The notes: a model not told the origin generated them from the letters alone. 64,000 nt of DNA from Plesiomonas shigelloides (GCF_900087055.1 NZ_LT575468.1:1984001-2048000), one strand, 5' to 3'. Shown: positions 23,428 to 35,114, counted from the stretch's first letter. Numbers and translations are program-made.

Positions 23428-23994
23428 ATGGAACAAGCGCAGTTTTTCTCTGTCCATCAACACCTGTCGGTCAACATTATTCCGCTCCGTGCCGATGAAA
23501 CCTTGCCGGACGACGCCCGGTTTGATGAAGAAATTCCCCTGCCGTTTCGCATTGCCGCCGAAACCGCGCATCTGGATATCAGCAGTATCCGCTCGCTGCG
23601 CAATATTGGCAGTGCCGCCGATGATTTGATGGGATTTTTGCGCATTCAGCAGCAGAAAATCGATCTGGTCGTAAACTATATTCTGGCGCAAGAAGATCAA
23701 CCGCACTTACGGCACCTGACACACTCTTTCAGTGCCGGTGGTTTTAGTTATTTTGCCGATACGCCGCCTGCCAGTGGCAGTATCATGCGTATTAAACTGT
23801 TTTTGAGTCAGCCTGCCGCCGCCGTGTATGCCTATGGCAAAGTGAGTGAAGTCAGCATTGAAGACGGTCGGCCGTTGGTGCAGATCCGTTTTATTCGCCT
23901 GCGCGACAAAGATCAGGACTTGCTGATTCGTGCCGCCCTGCACGAGCAGCAGCAGCAACTCAAGCAACGTGCCGAGCTCAGGGTCAAAGACTAA
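23428..23994 (+). CDS. PilZ-domain protein upstream of mfd
   Basis: This 188-aa protein has an N-terminal helical region and a C-terminal PilZ-like beta barrel (about residues 95-175). The second c-di-GMP motif is seen as HSFSAGGFSYF (canonical (D/N)xSxxG, here with S in place of D/N). The first RxxxR motif is not clear; RHLTH is the nearest. Binding may therefore be weak or lost. ATG 23428 has a CGGAG site. It ends 3 bases before mfd and is probably co-transcribed with it, an arrangement also known in vibrios. Confidence 0.75.
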   Translation: MEQAQFFSVHQHLSVNIIPLRADETLPDDARFDEEIPLPFRIAAETAHLDISSIRSLRNIGSAADDLMGFLRIQQQKIDLVVNYILAQEDQPHLRHLTHSFSAGGFSYFADTPPASGSIMRIKLFLSQPAAAVYAYGKVSEVSIEDGRPLVQIRFIRLRDKDQDLLIRAALHEQQQQLKQRAELRVKD

Positions 23995-23997
23995 TCC

Positions 23998-26900
23998 ATG
24001 ACGTTACCATTTCTGAATCTGAGCCTGCCAGATAAAGCAGGCGACCACCGCTATTTTGGTCAATTGCAGGGCGCTGCGCTGGCACTGGCCGCCGCGCAAA
24101 TCAGTACGCAGCATCAAGGGCCGGTGCTACTGGTCACCAAAGACAGCCAGATGGCACTGCGTCTCGCCCAAGAAATTCGTGAGTTCAGCGCCCAGCCGCT
24201 GGAGTTATTCCCTGATTGGGAAACCCTGCCGTACGATAGCTTCTCACCACACCAAGATATCATCTCGGAACGTTTATCGACGCTGTATCGCTTGCCGACC
24301 TTGCAACAAGGGCTGCTGATCATGCCGGTCAATACCTTGATGCAGCGGGTATGTCCGCGCGAGTTTTTGCTGTCGCATGCCTTGGTGGTGAAAAAAGGTG
24401 AGCGCTTATCGCTGTCGAAACTACGCAGTCAGTTAGAGCAAGCCGGATATCGCCCAGCCGAGCAAGTGATGGAGCACGGTGAGTTTGCCACCCGTGGCGC
24501 GCTGCTGGATCTGTTCCCGATGGGCAGCCAGACACCGTTTCGTCTTGATTTTTTCGATGACGAAATTGACTCGATTCGCACCTTTGACCCTGACTCTCAG
24601 CGCACGCTGGAAGAAGTGGATCACATCAACTTGTTACCGGCGCGCGAATTTCCAACCGATAAAAATGCCATCGAAGGATTTCGCAGTCGCTGGCGCGAAC
24701 AGTTTGAAATCCGTCGTGATCCGGAACACGTTTATCAGCAAGTCAGCAAAGGCACCCTGCCCGCAGGTATTGAATATTGGCAACCGCTGTTTTTCGAGCA
24801 GATGACCACCTTGTTCGACCATCTGCCAGGCAATACGCTGATTGTTAGCGTCGGCGATATTCAAGATGCGGCAACCCGCTTTTATGCCGATGCCGAACAT
24901 CGTTACCACGATCGCGGCGTCGACCCGATGCGGCCGCTGCTGGCACCGCCGGTTCTCTGGCAACGTTTGGATGAGCTCAATGCCAACCTGAAAAGCTACC
25001 CCAATGTCCATCTGCAAAAAGACGCGGTAGAGCCGCGCGCAGGACGCAGCAATTTGCCGCTTAGCGCGTTGCCGGATATCCGTTTACAACATCAACATAA
25101 AGAGCCACTGCAGGCTCTGCGCCGCTTCTTAGAAGAGTTTCGCGGCAATGTGGTGTTTTCGGTAGAAAGTGAAGGTCGGCGAGAAACGCTACTCGATTTG
25201 CTGACACCGCTGAAATTGCGTCCGCAAACGATCCAGAATTTGGCCGACAGCCGCACCGTCTCGCGGGCGCTAATGATAGGCGCGGCCGAGTCTGGATTTG
25301 TACTCTCGCCAGAAAGTGAGTCAGAGGCTGACGCAAGTAGCGCGCTGGCCTTTATCTGTGAAAGCGATCTGCTCGGTGCGCGCGTCAGCCAGCGCCGCCG
25401 TGATAACCGCAAAGCCATCAATACCGATACCATCATTCGCAACTTAGCCGAATTGCGTATTGGGCAGCCAGTGGTGCATCTGGAGCACGGGGTTGGTCGC
25501 TACGGTGGCCTCACCACGCTGGAAACCGGTGGGGTCACTGCGGAATACATGATCCTCACCTATGCCAATGACGCCAAGCTGTATGTGCCGGTGTCATCGC
25601 TGCATTTGATTAGCCGCTATAGCGGCGGCGCGGAAGAAAGCGCACCACTACACAAACTGGGCGGCGAAGCCTGGGCACGAGCGCGCGGTAAAGCAGCAGA
25701 GAAAGTGCGCGATGTGGCCGCCGAATTGCTCGATATCTACGCACGCCGCGCTATTAAGCCGGGTTTTGCGTTCAAGCACGATCGCGAGCAATATCGCCAG
25801 TTCTGCACCAGTTTCCCGTTTGATGAAACCGATGATCAGCTCAATGCAATCAACGCGGTGCTGACTGACATGACCCAACCGGTGGCGATGGATCGACTGG
25901 TTTGTGGTGATGTGGGCTTTGGTAAAACCGAAGTGGCGATGCGCGCCGCGTTTTTGTCGGTCATCAACCATCGCCAAGTCGCGGTATTAGTGCCAACCAC
26001 CCTGCTGGCACAGCAGCACTTTGAAAACTTCCGTGACCGTTTTGCCAACTGGCCGGTACGCATTGAAGTGCTGTCTCGCTTCCGTACAGCCAAAGAGCAA
26101 CAGCAAGTGCTGGAAGATGTGCGAGAAGGGAAAGTGGATATCCTCATCGGCACCCACAAACTGCTGCAGGGCGATGTGAAGTTTAAGCAGTTAGGTCTGC
26201 TGATCGTGGATGAAGAGCACCGCTTTGGGGTGCGTCAGAAAGAAAAAATCAAAGCGCTGCGCGCCGATGTGGATATTCTGACCCTCACCGCGACGCCGAT
26301 TCCACGTACGCTGAATATGGCGATGAGTGGCATGCGCGATCTCTCCATCATCGCGACGCCACCGGCACGCCGGATGGCCGTGAAGACCTTCGTGCGAGAG
26401 CATGATGAGCGCACTATTCGCGAGGCCATTTTGCGTGAAGTACTGCGTGGTGGTCAGGTCTATTACCTGCACAACAGCGTAGAGACCATTGAGAAAACCG
26501 CAGAAAAACTGGCGGAGCTGGTACCGGAAGCACGTATCACCATCGGTCATGGCCAGATGCGTGAGCGCGATCTGGAGCGCGTGATGTCGGACTTCTACCA
26601 CCAACGTTTCAACGTGCTGGTATGTACCACCATCATCGAAACGGGGATCGACGTACCGACTGCCAACACCATCATCATTGATGATGCTGACCACTTCGGT
26701 CTGGCACAGTTGCACCAGCTGCGTGGCCGCGTGGGTCGTTCACACCATCAGGCTTATGCGTACTTACTCACGCCACCACCGAAGCGCATGACCGACGATG
26801 CGCGTAAGCGCTTGGAAGCGATCGCCTCGCTGGAAGATTTGGGTGCGGGCTTTGCGTTAGCAACCCACGATCTGGAAATTCGCGGCGCAGGTGAGCTGCT

Positions 26901-27468
26901 GGGCGACGATCAAAGCGGTCAGATTGAGTCGGTCGGCTTTAGCCTGTATATGGAAATGCTGGAAAACGCCGTCGACGCGCTGAAGCATGGTCGCGAGCCG
27001 TCACTGGATGATCTGACGCGTGGTCAGACCGAAGTGGAGCTGCGTGTACCGGCTCTATTGCCGGATGACTATCTGCCTGACGTTAATATGCGCCTTTCCC
27101 TGTATAAGCGCATTGCCAGCGCTGAAGATGCCGCGCAATTGGATGAGCTGAAAGTCGAAATCATCGACCGCTTTGGCTTATTGCCAGATGCCACACGCAA
27201 CTTGCTGCAAGTGGCGAAAATCCGCCTGCGCGCACATCAGCTGGGCATTCGCCGCATCGAAGGCTCTGATAATGGCGGTTATGTGGAGTTTAACGATCAG
27301 CCGAATATTAGCCCAGCGTATCTGATTTCCTTGCTGCATAACCCGCATGAGTTCCGACTTGAGGGGCCGAACAAGCTGAAGTTTTTCGGGATCTTCACCG
27401 ATCGAGCTAAGCGCTTGGCCTATATCGAGCAGTTACTGAGTGGTTTTGAAGCCCACAAAATCAGCTAA
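23998..27468 (+). CDS. mfd: Transcription-repair coupling factor Mfd
   Basis: This 1156-aa protein removes RNA polymerase stalled at DNA lesions and recruits UvrA. Domains in order are a UvrB-like N-terminal part, an RNA-polymerase-interacting domain ([17 protein letters not shown] near 490), a RecG-like translocase with Walker [14 protein letters not shown] (near 635), DEEHRFG (near 737) and TATPIPRTL, and a C-terminal regulatory domain. Length is like E. coli Mfd (1148 aa). Confidence 0.97.
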   Translation: MTLPFLNLSLPDKAGDHRYFGQLQGAALALAAAQISTQHQGPVLLVTKDSQMALRLAQEIREFSAQPLELFPDWETLPYDSFSPHQDIISERLSTLYRLPTLQQGLLIMPVNTLMQRVCPREFLLSHALVVKKGERLSLSKLRSQLEQAGYRPAEQVMEHGEFATRGALLDLFPMGSQTPFRLDFFDDEIDSIRTFDPDSQRTLEEVDHINLLPAREFPTDKNAIEGFRSRWREQFEIRRDPEHVYQQVSKGTLPAGIEYWQPLFFEQMTTLFDHLPGNTLIVSVGDIQDAATRFYADAEHRYHDRGVDPMRPLLAPPVLWQRLDELNANLKSYPNVHLQKDAVEPRAGRSNLPLSALPDIRLQHQHKEPLQALRRFLEEFRGNVVFSVESEGRRETLLDLLTPLKLRPQTIQNLADSRTVSRALMIGAAESGFVLSPESESEADASSALAFICESDLLGARVSQRRRDNRKAINTDTIIRNLAELRIGQPVVHLEHGVGRYGGLTTLETGGVTAEYMILTYANDAKLYVPVSSLHLISRYSGGAEESAPLHKLGGEAWARARGKAAEKVRDVAAELLDIYARRAIKPGFAFKHDREQYRQFCTSFPFDETDDQLNAINAVLTDMTQPVAMDRLVCGDVGFGKTEVAMRAAFLSVINHRQVAVLVPTTLLAQQHFENFRDRFANWPVRIEVLSRFRTAKEQQQVLEDVREGKVDILIGTHKLLQGDVKFKQLGLLIVDEEHRFGVRQKEKIKALRADVDILTLTATPIPRTLNMAMSGMRDLSIIATPPARRMAVKTFVREHDERTIREAILREVLRGGQVYYLHNSVETIEKTAEKLAELVPEARITIGHGQMRERDLERVMSDFYHQRFNVLVCTTIIETGIDVPTANTIIIDDADHFGLAQLHQLRGRVGRSHHQAYAYLLTPPPKRMTDDARKRLEAIASLEDLGAGFALATHDLEIRGAGELLGDDQSGQIESVGFSLYMEMLENAVDALKHGREPSLDDLTRGQTEVELRVPALLPDDYLPDVNMRLSLYKRIASAEDAAQLDELKVEIIDRFGLLPDATRNLLQVAKIRLRAHQLGIRRIEGSDNGGYVEFNDQPNISPAYLISLLHNPHEFRLEGPNKLKFFGIFTDRAKRLAYIEQLLSGFEAHKIS

Positions 27469-27511
27469 TCGCGCGTAACAGCGTACAGGCTCATAGCCAA
27501 AACGCTGGCAT

Positions 27512-27544
27512 AAAAAAACACCGCTCATTGAGCGGTGTTTTTGC
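27512..27544. terminator. Bidirectional terminator between mfd and ndh
   Basis: AACACCGCTC-ATT-GAGCGGTGTT flanked by an A-run on the left and a T-run on the right. It serves the convergent mfd and ndh genes. Confidence 0.85.
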
Positions 27545-27655
27545 TTATCCGGTATGACTGCATGATCTTAACAATAATCACTGAAATTATGGCCAAGAAG
27601 TCATACGGCTATCCACACAGAGTAAGCATAGCCGTAGCCGCAGTAAAACGCGAAA

Positions 27656-28948
27656 TCAGTGCAGTTTCAGTGTCGGGCGGATCACACGGTTGATACCGCC
27701 TACCAGCATCATCAAGCCGGTTTTCACGTAACCATGCAGCGCCATCTGGTGCATACGGTACAGTGAAATGTAAGCGATACGCGCGATACGGCCTTCAATC
27801 ATCATTGAGCCGCGCATCAGGTTACCCATCAGGCTACCCACGGTACTGAATTTAGACAGGGAAACCAAAGAGCCTTTGTCGTTATAGACATAGTTCTTCA
27901 GGGTACGCCCTTCCATCAGTGCCACGATGTTCTGGTAGCACAGGCTAGCCATCTGGTGCGCTGCTTGCGCGCGTGGCGGTACAAAGGTACCGTCAGTTTG
28001 TGGACAGCTAGCACAGTCACCAATGGCGAAAATGTTGGAATCGCGCGAGGTTTGCAGTGTTGGCTCGACCACCAGCTGGTTGATACGGTTGGTTTCCAGA
28101 CCCGCGATATCCTTCAGGAAATCCGGCGCCTTGATACCTGCAGCCCATACCATCAGCTCTGCTGGGATAAACTCACCATCTTTGGTATGCAGACCATTGC
28201 TTTCCGCTTTGGTCACCATAGTGTTGGTGCGCACATTCACGCCCAGCTTGGTCAGCTCCAGATGCGCCGCAGAAGAGATACGCACTGGCAGTGCTGGCAG
28301 AATACGCTCACCGGCTTCCACCAGCGTGACGTTCAGGTGACGGCTATCCAGCGCATCAAAGCCATAACGGTGCAGCTGTTTAACCGCATTGTGCAGCTCA
28401 GCCGACAGTTCAACGCCCGTCGCGCCACCGCCCACAATGGCAATGTTCACTTTTTCCTGCTTTTCTGGCTGTGCCGAGAACTTCATAAACAGATTCAGCA
28501 TCTGCTCATGGAAGCGATTAGCCTGATCTGGGCTATCGAGGAAGATACAATTATCAGCCACACCTTCAGTGCGGAAGTCGTTGGATTTGCTGCCCAGCGC
28601 CATGACCAGAATATCAAAGAACAGCTCGCGCTCAGGCACCAGCAGTTCGTTGTCTTCATCACGGATTTCCGCCAGCTTGACCGAGCGACGCTCACGATCG
28701 ATATCCACCAGAGTGCCCTGCTGGAACTGGAAGTGATGGTTACGAGCCTGAGCGCGGTAGCTCAGCGCATCAACGCCATCATCCATAGAGCCAGTGGCTA
28801 CTTCGTGCAGCAGAGGTTTCCACAGGTGGGTCTGACTGCGGTCAATCAGAATGATTTCAGCTTTGCCCTTACGGCCCAGTTTATCGCCCAGACGGGTAAC
28901 TAACTCAAGTCCCCCGGCGCCGCCGCCAACAACAATGATTCTTTTCAA
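27656..28948 (-). CDS. ndh: Type II NADH dehydrogenase
   Basis: This 430-aa non-proton-pumping NADH:quinone oxidoreductase sits on the inner membrane face. The FAD motif [11 protein letters not shown] is at residue 6, the NADH motif [15 protein letters not shown] near 170, and [10 protein letters not shown] near 305. The C-terminal basic and hydrophobic helices anchor it. The start is TTG at 28948 with a GAGGG site. The usual E. coli neighbour ycfP lies just downstream. Confidence 0.97.
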   Translation of the reverse strand: MKRIIVVGGGAGGLELVTRLGDKLGRKGKAEIILIDRSQTHLWKPLLHEVATGSMDDGVDALSYRAQARNHHFQFQQGTLVDIDRERRSVKLAEIRDEDNELLVPERELFFDILVMALGSKSNDFRTEGVADNCIFLDSPDQANRFHEQMLNLFMKFSAQPEKQEKVNIAIVGGGATGVELSAELHNAVKQLHRYGFDALDSRHLNVTLVEAGERILPALPVRISSAAHLELTKLGVNVRTNTMVTKAESNGLHTKDGEFIPAELMVWAAGIKAPDFLKDIAGLETNRINQLVVEPTLQTSRDSNIFAIGDCASCPQTDGTFVPPRAQAAHQMASLCYQNIVALMEGRTLKNYVYNDKGSLVSLSKFSTVGSLMGNLMRGSMMIEGRIARIAYISLYRMHQMALHGYVKTGLMMLVGGINRVIRPTLKLH

Positions 28949-29079
28949 GGCGTAGCCCTCGTTACAACTTATTTGGTCAGAATGAAAAAAACTTACACCA
29001 ACCGCGCAAGGCTACCTGTTCTAACTGCATCACGTCTGAGTCACCGGAACGGGCATTTTTTACCGGTTCCGGTCGCCCC

Positions 29080-29622
29080 TCAATCCTGCAGCTTAAACGC
29101 CTTAATGCGCTGAAGGTGATGAGAAATGTTTTTAAATTTATGGGATTGCTTGTCATCCCAGACTATTTCGTAAAAATCGTTCAGCTCTTCCTGAGTAAGC
29201 CGATTATCCAACACTTCATCCTGAGTGGAAAGGATCACCAGACAATTTCCCTCATTTTTTTTACGGAAGTTTTCTACACACTTGGTCGCAATATCTTCAT
29301 ATTCTTCCGGCCGGTCAATCTTTCCGGTCATGTTTTGTTCGGGATGCAAATTCGGGTTAAACATCACCTGACGTAAGCCGCACAGGTAGCCAATTCGCTC
29401 AGCCCAATACCCCCCCAGCCCCACACCGCAAATCAGTGGTTTTTGATCACCGCACAGCTGTACTGCTTTGTGCACTTCTTTGAGCAGGTGCTGCATGTCA
29501 TGCCGCGGGTGCAAAGTGCTGTAACTGATAAACCGCACATCCGGATCGATAAACTGCAATTGCAGTACTTTTTCGTGGTTACCCGGACTGGTTGAATCAA
29601 ACCCGTGCAAATAGATGATCAT
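29080..29622 (-). CDS. ycfP: YcfP/YqiA-family alpha/beta-hydrolase-like protein
   Basis: This 180-aa protein has the YcfP length. It begins [18 protein letters not shown]. In the nucleophile-elbow region it reads [18 protein letters not shown], with Gly where esterases have the catalytic Ser, as in YcfP. It may lack hydrolase activity. ATG 29622 follows AAGGAG. Confidence 0.9.
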   Translation of the reverse strand: MIIYLHGFDSTSPGNHEKVLQLQFIDPDVRFISYSTLHPRHDMQHLLKEVHKAVQLCGDQKPLICGVGLGGYWAERIGYLCGLRQVMFNPNLHPEQNMTGKIDRPEEYEDIATKCVENFRKKNEGNCLVILSTQDEVLDNRLTQEELNDFYEIVWDDKQSHKFKNISHHLQRIKAFKLQD

Positions 29623-29984
29623 GCTTGTTACTCCTTGTCTGATGCTTGCGGCCAGAAGGCTCTGTAGATACACCGCCTACTCTGACACTCTATCATTACA
29701 AGGGTTATAAAGTTTTGAGGAGAAAAGCAAATTTGCTATCGCTTATGGGGAGTAATTTGATGACATGTCATGTGCATAAACGTAACGCTTGCTCATAGTT
29801 CAGCATGACCGCTTCCCCGTCACACCGAGCCCCGCCGCTTAACCTGCTTGATAACCTGAATCACCCATAAAAAAGCCGGACAGCCCACCTATTATCAACG
29901 GGTGCACTCTCCGGCTTATTTTTCATTGGTGCCTATTGGGTCATTTGCCCGTATTTGGAATCAGTTTTCCAAATTACGAGAAAC
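29623..29984. other. Intergenic region ycfP-hchA
   Basis: About 360 bases without a gene. It contains the ycfP promoter side and, toward hchA, the hchA terminator at 29868-29925. Nothing else recognised. Confidence 0.5.
29868..29925 (-). terminator. Terminator of hchA
   Basis: AAGCCGGA / TCCGGCTT with an inner GCCCACC/GGGTGC pairing; six T on the minus strand and ATTTTT on the plus strand. Confidence 0.7.
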
Positions 29985-30836
29985 TTAGCCTACGTAAGCC
30001 TTGAGCAGCTCCTCGGCGGCCAGTTTACCCAATGCGTTGGCGGCAAATGGGCTGTCGCCAGTCAGCACTTTACGGTCTTTATGCACCATCCCGGTAATAT
30101 CTTGGTTCATCAGCGTCAGCCCCATTTTCTGCAGCTGCTCACCAAAGAACCAGGTTAACTGCCCTGGCATATACCCGATATCGGGGGTTTGCTTATCGGC
30201 GGCATCTGGGAAGGCACAAATCGCGTAACCTTGCAGTGGGTTTGCGCCGTGCGACAACGCCAAAAATGCTGCTGGGCCATGGCAAAGAGAAATCACATAA
30301 CGATCATTGGCCAATGCCCAACGCAGTGTTTCAGCCACCGCTTCACTGGCTGGCAAACCAATCAACGCGCCATGTCCACCAGGAATAAAGACCCCAGCAT
30401 ACTCGCTATCTGGCGTGAGCTGGCTGACCACATCCTGCAATTTACGCGGGCGCATAAACTGTGGCAGATAGTGGTTATACAAACCGACAATCGCCTCATC
30501 TTCGTTCGGCATCGCCCAATGTTCAAACTTGACCATCAAACCGGAGACCGTCGCGACCTCGAATTCAAAACCGGCCTGATGCAAGTGATACATCGGCAAC
30601 AGCGTTTCGACTGGGTGGTTACCGGTTGAGAACAGCGCACCGGTATCGGTCGGCAAATAGCGCTCGTCGGCGCCTATCAGCAAGATCTTGTGCTTGCCGC
30701 GGTACGGTTTGGCGTAATCTGCCCCGCTGAGATCAGATTTAGAGCTGGTAAACTGACTTAACGAAAATGCTGAAGGGAAAAATGCATTGTGCTCAGCATT
30801 ATCTGGAGTTGGTAACTTGCTAGGTTGCGTTGTCAT
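29985..30836 (-). CDS. hchA: HchA / Hsp31 glyoxalase III and protein chaperone
   Basis: This 283-aa DJ-1/PfpI-superfamily protein closely follows E. coli Hsp31. It has NAFFPSAFSLSQFTS, the nucleophile Cys185 in VISLCHGPAAFLAL, and the end DSPFAANALGKLAAEELLKA. It detoxifies methylglyoxal and helps refold or deglycate proteins under stress. It lies between ycfP and nagZ, a position where E. coli has no gene, so it was added locally. Confidence 0.95.
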   Translation of the reverse strand: MTTQPSKLPTPDNAEHNAFFPSAFSLSQFTSSKSDLSGADYAKPYRGKHKILLIGADERYLPTDTGALFSTGNHPVETLLPMYHLHQAGFEFEVATVSGLMVKFEHWAMPNEDEAIVGLYNHYLPQFMRPRKLQDVVSQLTPDSEYAGVFIPGGHGALIGLPASEAVAETLRWALANDRYVISLCHGPAAFLALSHGANPLQGYAICAFPDAADKQTPDIGYMPGQLTWFFGEQLQKMGLTLMNQDITGMVHKDRKVLTGDSPFAANALGKLAAEELLKAYVG

Positions 30837-31180
30837 ATTTCCTCCACGCCCGTTTTCCGTGCGTTTGATATAGCCATTTCTGAGTTACTGTTTTGATTCC
30901 ACGCGATACAGAAATCTTTCGCCTCGCGCTTGAGTTTTCTCAGCATAATCGTCACAACAGCGCCGACCATAGCGTTATATTGTTACGATTCGCTAACGCT
31001 TGCATAAAATGTAATCATCAAATCCAATCTATCAAGCATAGCCGTGCCATCGAGAGATAAAATCCCGCCTCACAAATGGCAGAAGACAAGCGAGAAAATG
31101 GGATGGAAGGAAGAAAACGAAACATACGCAGGCCAACCAACAACGTGCTGACCTGCGCGACAAGCTAAAAAGAGGGAAAA
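30837..31180. other. Intergenic region upstream of hchA
   Basis: About 344 bases. It should hold the leftward hchA promoter. No gene, repeat or clear operator is seen. Confidence 0.4.
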
Positions 31181-31789
31181 TCAGGACAGCGGCAACGTTA
31201 TCCGACGATCTTTATAGTAAAACTCACGATCGCGCTCACTGATCGGTCGCACCACAGCGCATGGGTTACCGAAAGCCACCACATTGGCCGGAATATCTCG
31301 CGTCACAATGCTGCCAGCACCAATCACGCTGTTTTCACCAATGGTAACCCCCGGCAACACCACGCAACCGGCACCAATCCAGACATTGTTCCCGATCCGC
31401 ACCGGTAAGTTAAACTGCGCCAAGCGCTTGCGATACTCGGGATCAATCGGATGACCCGCTGTCGCCAGCGTCACATTCGGCCCAATCATCACGTGATCAC
31501 CAATGTAGATATGGGTGTCATCCACCAGCGTCAGGTTAAAATTGGCATACACATGATGGCCAAGGTGGGTATGTCGCCCCCAGTTAGCCCGCAGCGGCGG
31601 TTCGATGTAACAATCGGTGCCCACTTCGGCCAATAACTGCTCAAGTAGCGCCTGACGCCGAGGCATCTCCGATGGGCGTGTCTGGTTAAAGTCATACAGA
31701 ATTTCCAGACACTGTTGCTGTGCTTGCGCTAGCGCTTCATCAGTACAAAAATAGACGTCTTGGCTGTGCAGTATATCGGTAATGCTCAT
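31181..31789 (-). CDS. Maa/NodL-like sugar O-acetyltransferase
   Basis: This 202-aa hexapeptide-repeat acetyltransferase has the Maa helical domain at the N-terminus (MPRRQALLEQLLAEVG). Repeats follow from residue 75 on (THIYIGDHVMIGPNVTLATA, VTIGENSVIGAGSIVTRDIP). The catalytic His is in ATAGHPID. ATG follows GAGGAG at short spacing. It is the chromosomal relative of the prophage copy at 363-962, but clearly diverged from it. Substrate unknown. Confidence 0.9.
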   Translation of the reverse strand: MSITDILHSQDVYFCTDEALAQAQQQCLEILYDFNQTRPSEMPRRQALLEQLLAEVGTDCYIEPPLRANWGRHTHLGHHVYANFNLTLVDDTHIYIGDHVMIGPNVTLATAGHPIDPEYRKRLAQFNLPVRIGNNVWIGAGCVVLPGVTIGENSVIGAGSIVTRDIPANVVAFGNPCAVVRPISERDREFYYKDRRITLPLS

Positions 31790-31846
31790 TGGCTCCTCGG
31801 CCGTTCACGGCAAATTAGTTCATCCACGATGATGCTTAATTTACCA

Positions 31847-33373
31847 TTAGTGCCGTCTGGGTTCTGTGAGCCACACTTTTAAATGCTCAAAAGAGAGCGG
31901 CTTGGCATATATAAAGCCCTGAATCAAATGAATTCCACGCACCAGTAAATACGTGAGCTGCGTTTTGGTTTCTACCCCTTCTGCAATCACATCCATATGT
32001 GACTCTTTAGAAAAAGCAATAATCGAATCTAATACATCACGCTTAAGATCATCGACACCAATGGTATCGACAAACATTTTATCAATTTTTATTTCATCCA
32101 CACCCAGTTTTTGAATATAGGAAAACCCACCATAACCCGTGCCAAAATCATCCAACTTAAATCGATAACCAAACAATTTTATTTTGGCTATTTCTCGCGC
32201 AGCAGTTTCAAAATCATCGACTTTAATGCGTTCAGTAATTTCAAAGCATAAGCGATTGCTATACGGCCAGCGATTTTTTGCCAACATCTTATACAGCGAA
32301 CCATTTTCTATCTGCTCAGGCACCACATTGATACTCACCCACAAGCTGTCTGGGATGTTTTTCAAATCATCAATCACACGCTCCATCAATTGCTCAGTAA
32401 TTGGCAGAATGATGCCTTTTTTCTCAGCATAATCAATGAAGGTGCTCGGGCAAATTGTATCGCCTTTATGCTGCCAGCGCAGTAAAGCCTCAAAACCGAC
32501 AACCTTATCGGTGGAGGCATCCACAACAGGCTGATAAAAAGGCACAAACTCACGACGTTTTAGCCCTGTATGCAGTAATCCACTCAATGATTTTTGATAA
32601 TTGAAAATGATGGCATAAAAGAAGCCCATTAACCCCAATACTATCACGATAAATAGATACACTATGCTCTGTATTTTGGCATAGGTATAATCCATTAACT
32701 CCTGCCCTGCATAGAGTTTATAGATCATGCCATTATATTCCCTTGCAACACTGAGTTGCTGCGCTTCCGGCTGCATTAAAATGCTATAATTGCCAGTTGA
32801 GAAAGAGAGCGCTTTATACTGCAATGATTTCGGATGATACTCCATATAAAAACAATCTTTGCATGGTGTCTGTAATTGCTCGTAAGTCCACGCACCGTTC
32901 AGCACCCAATAAACATAGTTACCGTTGATATTAGCAAAAATAACTTGCTCGCCATGCACGCCATAGCTTTGTGCTGTACTGGTTATCCCGATATTATAGT
33001 TATCCAGCTTATACATAGATTGCTGCATTCGCGACCGAGAAATAATATCCAGATCGGGGCCTAAACTAGAACAACCTGAGCCGTTAGCCAGCTTTATCCC
33101 TTGCACCCGAAATTGGCTATTATAGAGGTTCAAGTTACGCAATGTTTCAATGTCATCTTTACCGCAATCAAATTTAAGATCTGCAATATCCTGTATCATC
33201 GTATGCTTAATCAGCTGATCGCGTTTTAATGCCATGATCTCGAGCTTATCCATTTTCCAGATCAGTATATCTTTGGCAACCCGCTCATTGAGCAATGAGG
33301 GTAACAACAGGGAACTCAACAGCACAATAAAAATACACACGCAAATGCTGATATGTCTTTTTCCCCATTTCAT
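31847..33373 (-). CDS. CSS-motif EAL-domain c-di-GMP phosphodiesterase
   Basis: This inner-membrane protein of about 508 residues has a first membrane segment near residues 8-28. A periplasmic CSS-type sensor follows (GSGCSSLG, with further Cys in TPCKDCF). A second membrane segment lies near 235-260 and a C-terminal EAL domain follows. The EAL catalytic set is present: FEALLRW, SINVVP, FEITERI, KLDDFGTGYG, KIDKMF and AEGVET. It should degrade c-di-GMP, with activity set by the redox state of the periplasmic cysteines as in E. coli PdeB/C/D/G/N. Start ATG 33373 has no strong ribosome site; a longer start is possible. Confidence 0.9.
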   Translation of the reverse strand: MKWGKRHISICVCIFIVLLSSLLLPSLLNERVAKDILIWKMDKLEIMALKRDQLIKHTMIQDIADLKFDCGKDDIETLRNLNLYNSQFRVQGIKLANGSGCSSLGPDLDIISRSRMQQSMYKLDNYNIGITSTAQSYGVHGEQVIFANINGNYVYWVLNGAWTYEQLQTPCKDCFYMEYHPKSLQYKALSFSTGNYSILMQPEAQQLSVAREYNGMIYKLYAGQELMDYTYAKIQSIVYLFIVIVLGLMGFFYAIIFNYQKSLSGLLHTGLKRREFVPFYQPVVDASTDKVVGFEALLRWQHKGDTICPSTFIDYAEKKGIILPITEQLMERVIDDLKNIPDSLWVSINVVPEQIENGSLYKMLAKNRWPYSNRLCFEITERIKVDDFETAAREIAKIKLFGYRFKLDDFGTGYGGFSYIQKLGVDEIKIDKMFVDTIGVDDLKRDVLDSIIAFSKESHMDVIAEGVETKTQLTYLLVRGIHLIQGFIYAKPLSFEHLKVWLTEPRRH

Positions 33374-33897
33374 TATGGATAGAACCCCAACAACCTGATT
33401 TTTCGATATCAGCCGATGGCTGAATAAATGATGACTTACGCCTGTAGCATGGTCGTTGATAATACAATTCAAACCATAAAAAAACCAGCGTGTCGGTAGA
33501 TAAACATAGCGTTCAATATGATTTTTCTTCTTTTATATTAATTAGTTGAATAGTTATACAATCAGACGAATCACACACATACGCATAACCTGAAAACTAG
33601 GTTAATCAATAGCCAATTAAAAATGTGAAATGTTGCCCTATGCGGATAAATACGTATAGAAAGAAAATAAAATCAGCGCCGCATTACAATAAGGCTATGA
33701 GTTGAGGTTAATACAATCTTACTGTACACATAAAAACGGCAATTTATCTGCACACAATTGCGCAAGGCAAAGGTTGGAAATGTAAAATGCGTGCTTTTAC
33801 TGGCAAATAGCTCAGGCCAGCTATCAAAAAAGCGCGGTTAAAAACCGCGCTCAATACGATTAACACAAATAAAGAATACGCATAAACAGGGTAACAA
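33374..33897. other. Intergenic region EAL gene-nagZ
   Basis: About 520 bases, AT-rich, without a convincing gene. It holds the promoter of the leftward EAL gene near 33400-33700 and the nagZ terminator at 33825-33851. Confidence 0.45.
33825..33851 (-). terminator. Terminator of nagZ
   Basis: AGCGCGGTT-AAA-AACCGCGCT with six T on the minus strand. Confidence 0.85.
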
Positions 33898-34929
33898 TTA
33901 GCCGTTCATGTGTTCTTTATGCGCCTGCCAAGCAGCAGCCAGATTTTGTAAACGCTCATGGGCATTGATCCAACGAGCAGTGGCTTCCAATTCGCTGCGC
34001 GATGGAGCCGGCTTATGCAGCAGACGCGCTATACGCGCAGATGTTTGATGTGGCAAGGTATCGAGCACTTGTACCGCGCCCGCGCGATTATTGCACACCA
34101 ACAGCATGTCACAGCCTGCGGCTAATGATGCCGCAGCGCGCTCGGCGTAGGAGCCCATGACCGCCGCGCCTTCCATCGACAAATCATCAGAGAAGATCAC
34201 GCCATCAAATTGCAACTCTTTACGTAGCACATCCTGCAACCAGTATGATGAGCCGCTGGCTGGCCGTGGATCGCAATCGGTATAGATGACGTGTGCAGGC
34301 ATCATCGCATCCAGACGCCCTTCTTGATTTAACTGACGGAACAATGACATATCGCGGCTAAAAATCTCCTCTTTCGAGCGATTATCGCGCGGCGTTTCTT
34401 TGTGTGAATCCGCCAATACCGCACCATGGCCAGGGAAGTGCTTACCGGTTACCGCCATCCCCGCACAGTGCATACCATCGATATAGCTTCGTGCCAGATC
34501 CAGCGCTTTTTTCGGGTCTTCATCAAACGCCCGATCACCGATCGCCGCACAGGTATGGCCCAAATCCAGCACTGGCGCAAAACTCAGATCGATATCCAGC
34601 GCCAATAATTCCGCCGCCATCATCCAGCCACTTTCAAACGCCAGCTCCAGCGCCTGTGGCCAGCTGTTTAACGCGGAAAATGCCTGTGGTGCAGGTAAAC
34701 GCGTGAAGCCATCACGAAAACGCTGAACGCGCCCGCCTTCCTGATCCACCGCCAGTAACAGCGGACGCTGCACCGTGCGACGAATATCGCTAACCAATGC
34801 CTGCATCTGCTCACGATCATGGTAGTTACGGGCAAAGAAAATCACGCCCCCCACCAACGGGTGACGTAAAATTTCGCGCTCTTCGGCATCCAGCTCGTAA
34901 CCGAGCACATCGAGCATTACCGGACCCAC
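33898..34929 (-). CDS. nagZ: Beta-N-acetylglucosaminidase NagZ
   Basis: This 343-aa cytosolic GH3 enzyme removes GlcNAc from anhydromuropeptides in peptidoglycan recycling. It has [12 protein letters not shown] (near 60), [19 protein letters not shown] (near 162, containing the catalytic His) and [11 protein letters not shown] (near 245, containing the nucleophile Asp). The start is GTG 34929 (GPVMLDV) after AAGGAGAG. E. coli order nagZ-thiK is kept. Confidence 0.97.
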   Translation of the reverse strand: MGPVMLDVLGYELDAEEREILRHPLVGGVIFFARNYHDREQMQALVSDIRRTVQRPLLLAVDQEGGRVQRFRDGFTRLPAPQAFSALNSWPQALELAFESGWMMAAELLALDIDLSFAPVLDLGHTCAAIGDRAFDEDPKKALDLARSYIDGMHCAGMAVTGKHFPGHGAVLADSHKETPRDNRSKEEIFSRDMSLFRQLNQEGRLDAMMPAHVIYTDCDPRPASGSSYWLQDVLRKELQFDGVIFSDDLSMEGAAVMGSYAERAAASLAAGCDMLLVCNNRAGAVQVLDTLPHQTSARIARLLHKPAPSRSELEATARWINAHERLQNLAAAWQAHKEHMNG

Positions 34930-35114
34930 ATTGTCTCTCCTTTCTTACCCATCGCTACGTGCCAGTCTATTCTTCGCACCGTTAGCAAAGGGGTTGTCCA
35001 ATCTACTGACCGGCATGCCCCTAAATCGAGCACGCCCGTCATCGTTTAAAATCTATTCCGTTAGGAAGCGCTAACTATGAGAGCCAGCAGCCTATCGGGA
35101 TAAACTCTTCGCCT

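Noticed and set aside
27956-28903. 315-codon plus-strand frame inside ndh
   Set aside because: Shadow of ndh; no ribosome site or recognisable domain.
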